From positions 1 to 6,213 of the forward strand of contig JALTMR010000187.1 of the NCBI GenBank assembly GCA_027001525.1: a stretch of DNA of 6,213 nt. The letters run 5' to 3'. Shown piece by piece: positions 1 through 5,768 of the stretch (positions are counted from its first letter, which is position 1; every line of letters begins with the position of its first letter). The position numbers were made by a program, and so were the translations under genes. The notes under the pieces were generated by a model that saw only the letters and a list, made by a program, of their open reading frames with translations, ran no database searches and was not told the DNA's origin. This DNA comes from Gammaproteobacteria bacterium (lineage in GTDB: Bacteria; Pseudomonadota; Gammaproteobacteria; Tenderiales; Tenderiaceae).

Positions 1-543
1 GTGGATATTGGCTGCGGCGGCGGCATTCTCAGCGAGAGCATGGCGGTCTGCGGGGCAAACGTCGTCGGCATCGATGCCGGCAAAGCACCGCTGACGGTGG
101 CCCGCCTGCACGCGCTGGAGTCTGGCATCGACATTGACTACCGCCACCTGACGGCAGAACAGCTGGCCGAAGAGGCTCCCGAATCTTTCGACGTGGTGAC
201 CTGCATGGAGATGCTCGAACATGTGCCCGATCCCGCCTCAGTGCTGCAGGCGTGCGCCCGCCTGGTGAAGCCTGGCGGCCACGTCTTTCTCTCCACCATC
301 AACCGCACGGCCAAGGCCTACGCCTTCGCCATCATTGGCGCGGAATACCTGCTGAAGATGCTGCCCAAAGGGACGCACGACTACCAGAAATTCATTCGCC
401 CCTCGGAGCTGGAGGCCTGGGCCCGTGAAGCGGGGCTCACCTTCAAACAGATGCGCGGCATGAGTTACAGCCCACTGACACGGCGCTACAGCCTGGGTGA
501 CGATTTCGACGTCAACTACCTGGTGCACTGCGTTCGCGAGTAG
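1..543 (+). CDS. ubiG: Ubiquinone biosynthesis O-methyltransferase UbiG, 5' end cut off by window
   Basis: This is the SAM-dependent methyltransferase that performs both O-methylations of the ubiquinone ring (2-polyprenyl-6-hydroxyphenol and 3-demethylubiquinol), acting in the cytoplasm at the inner membrane. The visible 180 residues open inside SAM motif I (DIGCGGG, residues 2-8). The acidic residue that binds the SAM ribose is probably D25 in GID, followed by [13 protein letters not shown] (63-75) and [13 protein letters not shown] (90-102). The stretch [15 protein letters not shown] (123-137) and the end DVNYLVH are characteristic of UbiG rather than of a generic methyltransferase. E. coli UbiG has about 240 residues, so some 55-60 N-terminal residues lie upstream. 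The GTG at position 1 is an internal valine codon, not a start. The gene ends in TAG and is followed after 132 bases by a phosphatase gene in the same direction, the order known from Pseudomonas. Confidence 0.95.
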   Translation: MDIGCGGGILSESMAVCGANVVGIDAGKAPLTVARLHALESGIDIDYRHLTAEQLAEEAPESFDVVTCMEMLEHVPDPASVLQACARLVKPGGHVFLSTINRTAKAYAFAIIGAEYLLKMLPKGTHDYQKFIRPSELEAWAREAGLTFKQMRGMSYSPLTRRYSLGDDFDVNYLVHCVRE

Positions 544-555
544 GCCACCCGCACT

Positions 556-582
556 CCCCGGCAGACAGCCTGGCTGCCGGGG
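556..582 (+). repeat. Perfect 9-bp GC-rich inverted repeat after ubiG
   Basis: The arms CCCCGGCAG (556-564) and CTGCCGGGG (574-582) are exact reverse complements with a 9-base loop. The loop can add two more pairs past one mismatch. It begins 12 bases after the ubiG stop. No T-run follows, so it is not a standard intrinsic terminator. It may stabilise or punctuate the ubiG mRNA, or be a copy of a dispersed palindromic repeat. The inverted repeat is seen directly; its function is inferred. Confidence 0.6.
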
Positions 583-624
583 CAGCTCATCGACGCCAGC
601 CACTCTTGCCCACAGCCCCTGCGG

Positions 625-657
625 TAAGCATTCCCCGCCCACCGCCGATAAGCATTC
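625..657 (+). repeat. 9-base direct repeat upstream of the phosphatase gene
   Basis: TAAGCATTC occurs at 625-633 and again at 649-657, a spacing of 24 bases, ending 18 bases before the ATG at 676. With one mismatch the match extends leftwards to about 12 bases. The copies are not within any gene I accept. A regulator site or chance are both possible. I see no good -35/-10 pair with it. Confidence 0.35.
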
Positions 658-675
658 AACACACTGTATAACCCC

Positions 676-1365
676 ATGAAGACGCACACCTCTATTTTCA
701 AGACGGTTCTGTTTGACCTGGACGGCACGCTGGCCGACACCGCCCCCGACCTGGCCAACGCCCTGAATGCGGTCCGACGCGATCGCGGCCACCGCCCCTT
801 GCCCTACGAACGCATACGCCCGGTGGTCTCTCACGGCACCAATGCACTCATTGAACTGGGCTTCCAGATCGGGCCGGATAACAAAGCATTCGATGAGATA
901 AAGGGTCAGCTGCTCGACTTCTATCAAGCCCATATCGCCGTCGAAACACGCCTGTTTCCCGGCATGGCAGAGGTGTTGCAGACCATCGAGGCGCAGGGCA
1001 AAAACTGGGGTGTGGTGACGAACAAACCCGGCTACCTGACCACCCCTTTGATGCGGGCGCTGCACCTTGAGGAGCGAGCCGCCTGCATCGTTTCGGGGGA
1101 CACAACGGCCAGACCCAAACCAGACCCCGCCCCCATGTTCCACGCCTGCAAACTGACCGGCAGCCGGGCGGAACAGTGCCTCTACATCGGCGACGCCAAA
1201 CGCGACATCGAGGCGGGGCGCAATGCCGGCATGAAAACGCTGGCGGCCCTATTCGGATACCTCAACGAGGCCGATACCCCTTCTGAGTGGGGTGCCGATG
1301 GTTTGATCCAGCACCCCAGCGATATTTTAAACTGGCTCACCTGGGAGCCTGCCGGACTTGGGTAA
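676..1365 (+). CDS. mupP: HAD-family sugar phosphatase, MupP-like (phosphoglycolate phosphatase/Gph family)
   Basis: This is a HAD-superfamily phosphatase of 229 residues with all four catalytic motifs: DLDGT (14-18, nucleophile D14 and acid D16), T115 in VVTNKP, K148 in RPKPDP, and the metal-binding GDAKRD (172-177). A helical cap lies between motif I and residue 95. In Pseudomonas the gene directly after ubiG is mupP, whose product removes phosphate from MurNAc 6-phosphate so the sugar can re-enter peptidoglycan synthesis through AmgK and MurU. The position after ubiG, the length and the tail pattern (GY, then WGADGLIQHP at 205-214) fit MupP. A 2-phosphoglycolate phosphatase (Gph) is the main alternative and cannot be excluded by reading alone. 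The ATG at 676 is the only plausible start: a stop lies in frame at 649-651 and motif I begins at residue 14. It has no recognisable Shine-Dalgarno sequence. Confidence 0.82.
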   Translation: MKTHTSIFKTVLFDLDGTLADTAPDLANALNAVRRDRGHRPLPYERIRPVVSHGTNALIELGFQIGPDNKAFDEIKGQLLDFYQAHIAVETRLFPGMAEVLQTIEAQGKNWGVVTNKPGYLTTPLMRALHLEERAACIVSGDTTARPKPDPAPMFHACKLTGSRAEQCLYIGDAKRDIEAGRNAGMKTLAALFGYLNEADTPSEWGADGLIQHPSDILNWLTWEPAGLG

Positions 1366-1401
1366 TCGCAGCAGATTATTCCTGAATCTGACAGGCTCCT
1401 A
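1342..1401 (+). repeat. Nested inverted repeats across the phosphatase stop and the gap to the RmuC-like gene
   Basis: An outer pair GGAGCCTG (1344-1351) and CAGGCTCC (1392-1399) is a perfect 8-bp match, and can grow to 10 with a G-U and a T-A pair (1342-1351/1392-1401). Inside it, CAGATT (1372-1377) and AATCTG (1385-1390) form a second perfect stem with a 7-base loop. The outer arm starts in the last codons of the phosphatase gene and encloses its stop codon. The structure ends 9 bases before the next gene's Shine-Dalgarno. No T-run follows, so termination is unlikely; a role in mRNA stability or translation coupling is speculative. Confidence 0.45.
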
Positions 1402-1420
1402 ACCTTAAACAGGAAACGCG

Positions 1421-2599
1421 ATGAGCGACCAATTCATCTACACCCTCCTTGCCATTCTCGCCACGGTCGCCATGGCGCTGGGCTACACGCTCTCCTACAT
1501 TCGCTCCCGTAACCAGATGGACGAACTGAAGCAAAAATACGCCGAACTCAACGCCAAGCTGGATAAAGAACGCACCGTGGCCACCAGGAAATTCTCCAAC
1601 ATGGAGAAGGTGCGCAGCGGCATCGAACAGACCTTCTCCAGCCTGGTGGACCAACCGGGGGAGGTGGAGCAGGCGATCTCCAGCCAGGGGGATCACGTCA
1701 AGGCACTGATGAAACCGCTTCAGCTCACGTTGCAGGAGACTGACAAGCAGGTCCGACACATCACCAATGAGAGCGAAAAATCCCGCCACTTCCTCGACCA
1801 GCATATCGCCCTGCTCAAGCAACCGGCAAAAATGGGCCGCGGCGGCACCCGGGAGGTGGTTGAAATGTTTGGCGAAGAGAGCGAACGCGCACGCTGGGGC
1901 GTGACCACGCTCAACGAGCTACTGAACCGCACCGAAACCAGGCGCTACTGCCTGACCTGCAACACCCCCAACGATGCCGACAACGAGCTGGATACCAGCC
2001 TGCCCCCGCCCGCCGTCATCGCCATGCCCGGTGACGAGATCATCGCCATTGACGCCAACCTACCGCTGGAGCCCTACATCGACCTCTGCACCGCCCCCGA
2101 TCAGTCGGTGCGCACCTGGCACGGTGAAAGCCACGCCCGCAAACTGCGGGAACGGATACGGGAGATGGCCAGCCGCGCCTACCAGAGCCAGTTTAATCAC
2201 GCGCCTGCATTGACCATTTTGCTGGTGGCCAATGACCACTACATCGCCTCGGCACTGGAGAGCGACGAGAGCCTGCTGAGAGACAGCATCAACGAAAAAA
2301 TCATCCTCGCCACCCCGGCGGATATCTTCACACTGCTGCAAACCCTCTCCATCGTCTGGCGCGAAAAGCACTTCGCCCAGGATGCCACCAAGATCCGCGA
2401 GACCGGCCTTAACATGTACAAGCGCTTTGGTGTCTTTGCCCAACTGCTCTCCCAGCTGGGCTCGGAGCTTAGCGGCGTGTTGCACAGCTACAACCAGGCG
2501 GTAACCTTTTTCGAGGGCAAGGAAGAGCCCAAAGAGCCCCCCTCCCCCGCCGCAGCGAACACCGGTAGCGAGGCGGGGCAAGGGGAAAAAACGCCGTAG
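1421..2599 (+). CDS. Divergent RmuC-family protein, membrane-anchored with coiled coil
   Basis: The protein has 392 residues; E. coli RmuC has 475. It has an N-terminal membrane helix (about 5-27), a charged probable coiled coil (about 30-130) and a C-terminal RmuC domain (about 155-365), then a Pro/Glu/Gly-rich tail. RmuC-like landmarks are ARWGVTTLNELL (157-168), MPGDEIIAIDANLPLEPY (202-219), INEKIILATPADIFTLLQTL (290-309), the IVWREK segment (311-316) and YKRFGVFAQLL (333-343). RmuC proteins are implicated in limiting rearrangement at inverted repeats and are predicted PD-(D/E)XK nucleases. Here the expected signature looks eroded: V161 stands where WGE is usual, A198 where RPD is usual, and N213 where D-x-K is usual, though D211 remains. 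A CxxC (C177, C180) is also unusual. The start is well supported by AGGA at 1411-1414, six bases before the ATG. Family assignment is fairly sure; activity and role are not. Confidence 0.8.
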   Translation: MSDQFIYTLLAILATVAMALGYTLSYIRSRNQMDELKQKYAELNAKLDKERTVATRKFSNMEKVRSGIEQTFSSLVDQPGEVEQAISSQGDHVKALMKPLQLTLQETDKQVRHITNESEKSRHFLDQHIALLKQPAKMGRGGTREVVEMFGEESERARWGVTTLNELLNRTETRRYCLTCNTPNDADNELDTSLPPPAVIAMPGDEIIAIDANLPLEPYIDLCTAPDQSVRTWHGESHARKLRERIREMASRAYQSQFNHAPALTILLVANDHYIASALESDESLLRDSINEKIILATPADIFTLLQTLSIVWREKHFAQDATKIRETGLNMYKRFGVFAQLLSQLGSELSGVLHSYNQAVTFFEGKEEPKEPPSPAAANTGSEAGQGEKTP

Positions 2600-2640
2600 C
2601 GAGTCAGCGCGGCCACCTCGCATCCGGGGCCAAGCTCCGG
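2599..2640 (+). other. Two weak tandem hairpins between the RmuC-like gene and hpnD
   Basis: GCGAG (2599-2603) can pair with CTCGC (2617-2621), and CCGGGG (2624-2629) with CTCCGG (2635-2640, one G-U pair). Neither is followed by a T-run. The 86-base gap contains nothing else I can support: no Shine-Dalgarno before the hpnD ATG and no convincing promoter. Confidence 0.25.
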
Positions 2641-2685
2641 TATCCTATCGCGCCACGGCAATTCTGCTATCAATCGACGTGCGCC

Positions 2686-3552
2686 ATGACTCCAGATCAA
2701 TACTGCCAAGACAAGGCCGCCAAAAGCGGCTCCAGCTTCTACTACAGCTTTCTGTTCCTGCCACCGGAGCAAAAGCAGGCAATTATCGCGCTCTACGCCT
2801 TTTGCCGGGAAGTGGATGATGTGGTGGACGAGTGCGACGACCCCTCCCTGGCGCGGATTAAACTGGAGTGGTGGCGCAGCGAGATCAACAGCCTGTTCGA
2901 GGATTCGCCGCAGCACCCCGTCAGCCAGGCTCTGGCCACCTCCATTGAGCGCTTTTCACTACCGAAAGAGCATTTTCTGGAGATCATCGACGGTATGGAG
3001 ATGGATCTGGAGCAGTTCAGCTACGACTCCTTCAAAGACCTTAGCCTCTACTGCTATCGGGTAGCCTCGGTGGTGGGCCTGATGGCGGCGGAGATTTTTG
3101 GCTATGAGGATCGCCAAACGCTCAAATACGCCTACAACCTCGGCATGGCTTTTCAGCTCACCAATATCATTCGTGACGTGGCAGAGGACAGTGGCCGGGG
3201 CCGCATCTACCTGCCGGCCGATGAGATGAAGCAGTTTGGTGTGAGCGTGGACGATATCCTGCAGCTGAAGATGTCAGACAACGTCCGCAAGCTCATCGAA
3301 TTTCAAACCGAGCGCGCCAAGGCCTATTACCAGAAAGCCTTCGAGCTGCTGCCCGAGTCCGATCGTTTCTCGCAACGTAGCGGGCTGATCATGGCGGCCA
3401 TCTATCGCAAAACGCTGGATGAGATTGAGCAGGACGGTTTTAACGTACTGGAGCAGCGGATTTCGCTTACGCCGCTGCGCAAACTGTGGATCGCCTGGGG
3501 CAGCGCACGGCAAGAAAAGAAGCGCCATAAACGGCGGATGCGCGCCGCCTGA
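2686..3552 (+). CDS. hpnD: Presqualene diphosphate synthase HpnD (squalene/phytoene synthase family)
   Basis: HpnD joins two farnesyl diphosphates head to head into presqualene diphosphate, the first step of the bacterial HpnC-HpnD-HpnE route to squalene for hopanoids (or C30 carotenoids). The 288-residue length is typical. The two Asp-rich Mg-diphosphate motifs are intact: DDVVD (44-48) and DVAED (164-168, preceded by NIIR and followed by GRGRIYLP). SGSSFYYSF (14-22) and YCYRVASVVG (122-131) are further family signatures. EFLEIIDGMEMDLEQ-like spacing (residues 96-110) and RIYLPADEM favour HpnD over HpnC or phytoene synthase. The tail is strongly basic (KKRHKRRMR). The ATG gives the usual MTPDQYC start but lacks a Shine-Dalgarno sequence. 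HpnC and HpnE are not in the window, and the following gene is convergent, so this hpnD is not in a complete hpnCDE operon here. Confidence 0.92.
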   Translation: MTPDQYCQDKAAKSGSSFYYSFLFLPPEQKQAIIALYAFCREVDDVVDECDDPSLARIKLEWWRSEINSLFEDSPQHPVSQALATSIERFSLPKEHFLEIIDGMEMDLEQFSYDSFKDLSLYCYRVASVVGLMAAEIFGYEDRQTLKYAYNLGMAFQLTNIIRDVAEDSGRGRIYLPADEMKQFGVSVDDILQLKMSDNVRKLIEFQTERAKAYYQKAFELLPESDRFSQRSGLIMAAIYRKTLDEIEQDGFNVLEQRISLTPLRKLWIAWGSARQEKKRHKRRMRAA

Positions 3553-3555
3553 AAA

Positions 3556-3593
3556 CCCGGCAGACTCCCGGCAAGCAGACGGGGGGCTGCTGG
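3556..3593 (+). repeat. Imperfect inverted repeat in the hpnD/diguanylate cyclase convergent gap
   Basis: CCGGCAG (3557-3563) can pair with CTGCTGG (3587-3593) with one G-U pair; alternatively AGCAG (3574-3578) pairs with CTGCT (3587-3591). CCCGGCA also occurs twice, at 3556-3562 and 3567-3573. The 10-base string CCCGGCAGAC (3556-3565) recurs at 557-566 inside the hairpin after ubiG. The 45-base convergent gap would be expected to hold a terminator, but there is no T-run on either strand, so I do not call one. Confidence 0.3.
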
Positions 3594-3597
3594 AGAA

Positions 3598-5535
3598 TCA
3601 CCCGCTCAGGGCCTGCTCTGTCTCGTGCTTAAAACACGCTTTACTCAGGCAGTAACGCTGCTTGCCCTGTCGTTTCGCCTGATACATGGCCTGATCAGCC
3701 CGTTCAAGCAACTGCTCTTCGCTGCTACTGTCGCCCACGTAGAGCGCGACCCCCACGCTGGCGGTGACCGCCAGCGGCTCTGCCTCTGTCTCCACCGTCA
3801 GCGTCAGGTTTTCAATCACCCGCTGCGCCAACATACGCACATGCTCGGTCGAACTCAGACCGTTAAACAGCAGCGCAAATTCGTCACCGCCCAGGCGAGC
3901 GGCAGTGTCATCGTCCCGAATGCTGGCCCGCAGGTGCGTTGCCGCGCGCACCAGCAGCTGATCGCCCGCCTCATGCCCCAAGGTATCGTTGACGGCCTTG
4001 AAACCATCGAGGTCGACATACATCACTACCAGATAACTCTTCTGCCGCCGAGCGCGGGCCATGGAGCTGCGCAGGCGGTCATGAAACAACAACCGGTTGG
4101 GCAGGCCGGTGAGCTGGTCGAAGTGAGCCAACTCCTCCAACCGCTCCTCGTTCTCTTTGATGCTGGTAATATCCGAGTAGACGGCGACAAAGTTTGTCAC
4201 GTTGCCCCGCTCATCTTTCACCGCGCTGATGCTCGATAAACTGGGAAAGGCATACCCCTCCTTGTGTCGATTCCATATCTCTCCCTGCCAGTGGCCCGTG
4301 CTGTTCAGCGCCTGCCAGAAGATTTCATAGAAATCCTCCTTGTGTCGACCTGAGCTGAGGATGTCCGGGCTTTTGCCCAGAATCTCTTCACGACGGTAGC
4401 CCGTCATCGAACAGAAAGCCTCGTTCATATCGATGATGCGCTCCTCGCTATCGGTGACGAGTATCGCCTCGGCAGTAATATCAAACACCTGCTGCGCCAG
4501 ACGCTGACGCCGCTCTGCCTCGCGTCGCTCCGTAATGTTGCGCAGGGCGGCAATGGCCAGCAGCTCACCATTGCGCCGGGTATAGCTGAGTGAGATTTCT
4601 ATGGGAAACTCGCGCCCACTGGCTGTGGCTGCCACCAGATCCCGCGCCTTGCCCAGCGGCCGAACGCTGGGGGCGGCGAAAAAGCTGTCACGCAGCGCGG
4701 CGTGGTGTGCTCGCATTCGCTCCGGCATCAGTTCATCTATGCTCATGTGCCGCATTTCGTACTGGCTGTACCCGAACAGCGCCTGCGCCTGGCTGTTGGT
4801 GCCACGAATACGCCCCTGACTGTCGACAATCAACCACGCCTCCGGAGCAGCCTGCACCAGCGATTCGGCATAGGCCTTGGCTTCATCGGTCAATCGATTG
4901 GCCTCCACCGTGCGACGGAGGAAAATAACCACCACGCCGGCAACGAAGGCAATAATGGGAACAAGCAGTGCGCCCAGATTGACAAAGCCGATGGCCTCGG
5001 ACAAAGCTTCATCGGTTCGGTGCACACTGGCGCGGCTGTCTCGCAGTGCCTGCTGAGTCAAAAAGGAGATGGCCTCCAGAGCGGGAGCATCATTGACCTG
5101 CACATGGGTCTCTATCTCTCGCGGAGAGCGCCCCTGGGCAACCAGTGTACGCGTAAAGTCGAATTTCAGGCGATAGATATCCACCACATGGGCCAGTTTA
5201 TCCAGCGCCTCCTTTTCACCCTCGGTCTGGGCCAGCGCCCGGTACTCGTCGATGGCCCGGTAGGTCTCTTCCAGATCATCCGCCGCCAAAGCAGCAAACT
5301 GATCAGTCTGATGGAGAATGTAATTTTTGAAATGGTGGATAAAACCACCGTAGCCAAAATTGGTATTGATCCGGGCCAAAGCATAGTTGGTGGCACTGGC
5401 GTAGTTGTTGTAGTCCAGCCACTGCTGTTCCACACCTTTCACCCGCTGCTTGGTCTCTATACCAAACCAAAGCAGCAGCACGATTAGCGTGCAGGAGAGC
5501 ATGGCAACAGCCACTGTTTTTATGCGCAGACTCAT
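3598..5535 (-). CDS. Inner-membrane PAS-PAS-GGDEF diguanylate cyclase
   Basis: The enzyme makes cyclic di-GMP from two GTP. In the 645-residue protein I see a membrane helix at about 7-25, a helical periplasmic region to about 183, a second membrane helix at about 184-206, a first PAS at about 219-340, a second PAS at about 345-462 and a GGDEF domain at about 468-629. Catalytic features look intact: GGDEF at 549-553, metal ligand D508 in VDLDGFK, and N516 and D525 for substrate. An RxxD inhibitory site (RDDD, 540-543) lies the canonical five residues before GGDEF, so product inhibition is expected. There is no EAL or HD-GYP domain, so it should be a pure synthase. The periplasmic region carries a distinctive FGYGGFIHHFKNYIL (60-74), like segments I recall from other bacterial sensors. 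PAS ligands cannot be read. A GTG at 5562 would add nine residues but lacks a ribosome site; the ATG at 5535 is preferred. Confidence 0.93.
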   Translation of the reverse strand: MSLRIKTVAVAMLSCTLIVLLLWFGIETKQRVKGVEQQWLDYNNYASATNYALARINTNFGYGGFIHHFKNYILHQTDQFAALAADDLEETYRAIDEYRALAQTEGEKEALDKLAHVVDIYRLKFDFTRTLVAQGRSPREIETHVQVNDAPALEAISFLTQQALRDSRASVHRTDEALSEAIGFVNLGALLVPIIAFVAGVVVIFLRRTVEANRLTDEAKAYAESLVQAAPEAWLIVDSQGRIRGTNSQAQALFGYSQYEMRHMSIDELMPERMRAHHAALRDSFFAAPSVRPLGKARDLVAATASGREFPIEISLSYTRRNGELLAIAALRNITERREAERRQRLAQQVFDITAEAILVTDSEERIIDMNEAFCSMTGYRREEILGKSPDILSSGRHKEDFYEIFWQALNSTGHWQGEIWNRHKEGYAFPSLSSISAVKDERGNVTNFVAVYSDITSIKENEERLEELAHFDQLTGLPNRLLFHDRLRSSMARARRQKSYLVVMYVDLDGFKAVNDTLGHEAGDQLLVRAATHLRASIRDDDTAARLGGDEFALLFNGLSSTEHVRMLAQRVIENLTLTVETEAEPLAVTASVGVALYVGDSSSEEQLLERADQAMYQAKRQGKQRYCLSKACFKHETEQALSG

Positions 5536-5546
5536 GTCCGTTTTTT

Positions 5547-5552
5547 TCCTCT
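5547..5552 (-). promoter_or_regulatory. Ribosome binding site supporting the diguanylate cyclase start
   Basis: On the minus strand AGAGGA lies 11 bases before the ATG at 5535. The spacing is on the long side, but this is the only Shine-Dalgarno-like sequence near either candidate start. It lies inside the extension that a GTG start at 5562 would translate, which argues for the shorter protein. Confidence 0.55.
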
Positions 5553-5640
5553 GAGACAACACCCGGGAAGGGGGTGATATCCCATCAGCAATTCCCTATG
5601 GCGAGTTTCACGGTTAACTCCCCTGCCCTATCGACACGAC

Positions 5641-5740
5641 AGGGGCGGAGCTAAAGAAAAGGATTAACGAAGAAAAAGATTAACGGTGGAGAAAAAAGAG
5701 AGGGGGTTGGTTAAAACAGAAACACAAAAAAAGGAAAGGG
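5641..5740. other. Purine-rich, AT-rich intergenic tract with a GATTAACG direct repeat
   Basis: On the plus strand 83 of these 100 bases are purines, unlike the mixed, GC-rich genes on both sides. GATTAACG occurs at 5662-5669 and 5678-5685, 16 bases apart. On the minus strand, the direction of both neighbours, this is a G-poor pyrimidine-rich stretch. It lies upstream of the diguanylate cyclase and downstream of the ATPase terminator, so it probably contains the cyclase promoter, but I cannot assign -35 and -10 boxes with confidence. Confidence 0.4.
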
Positions 5741-5762
5741 CATGAGGGCACGGTGACCCTCA
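5726..5762 (-). terminator. Probable intrinsic terminator of the GspE/PilB-type gene
   Basis: Read on the minus strand, TGAGGG and CCCTCA (plus-strand positions 5757-5762 and 5743-5748) form a perfect 6-bp stem with an 8-base loop, beginning 6 bases after the stop codon. A pyrimidine-rich stretch ending in seven T (5732-5726) follows about 10 bases after the stem. The stem is short and the T-run is further away than ideal, so this is plausible rather than certain. Confidence 0.45.
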
Positions 5763-5768
5763 ACCCAT

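Noticed and set aside
667..672. TATAAC as a -10 box of the phosphatase gene
   Set aside because: Transcription would start a few bases after the ATG at 676, and no -35 box lies at the right distance.
238..1143. 301-codon open frame on the minus strand
   Set aside because: It lies opposite ubiG and the phosphatase gene, both of which have clear family motifs, and its translation is low-complexity and matches no family I know. It is a product of high-GC codon use.
4702..5487. 261-codon open frame on the plus strand
   Set aside because: It is opposite the diguanylate cyclase, whose domains are unambiguous, and its translation shows no recognisable domain.
5560..5562. GTG as start of the diguanylate cyclase
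   Set aside because: No ribosome site precedes it, the extra nine residues are polar, and the better Shine-Dalgarno serves the ATG at 5535.
5560..5576. CACCC/GGGTG hairpin in the cyclase leader
   Set aside because: Only five pairs, with no further context; too weak to call a regulatory structure.
5590..5620. Sigma-54-like TTGCT element upstream of the cyclase on the minus strand
   Set aside because: There is no matching GG element at the required distance upstream.
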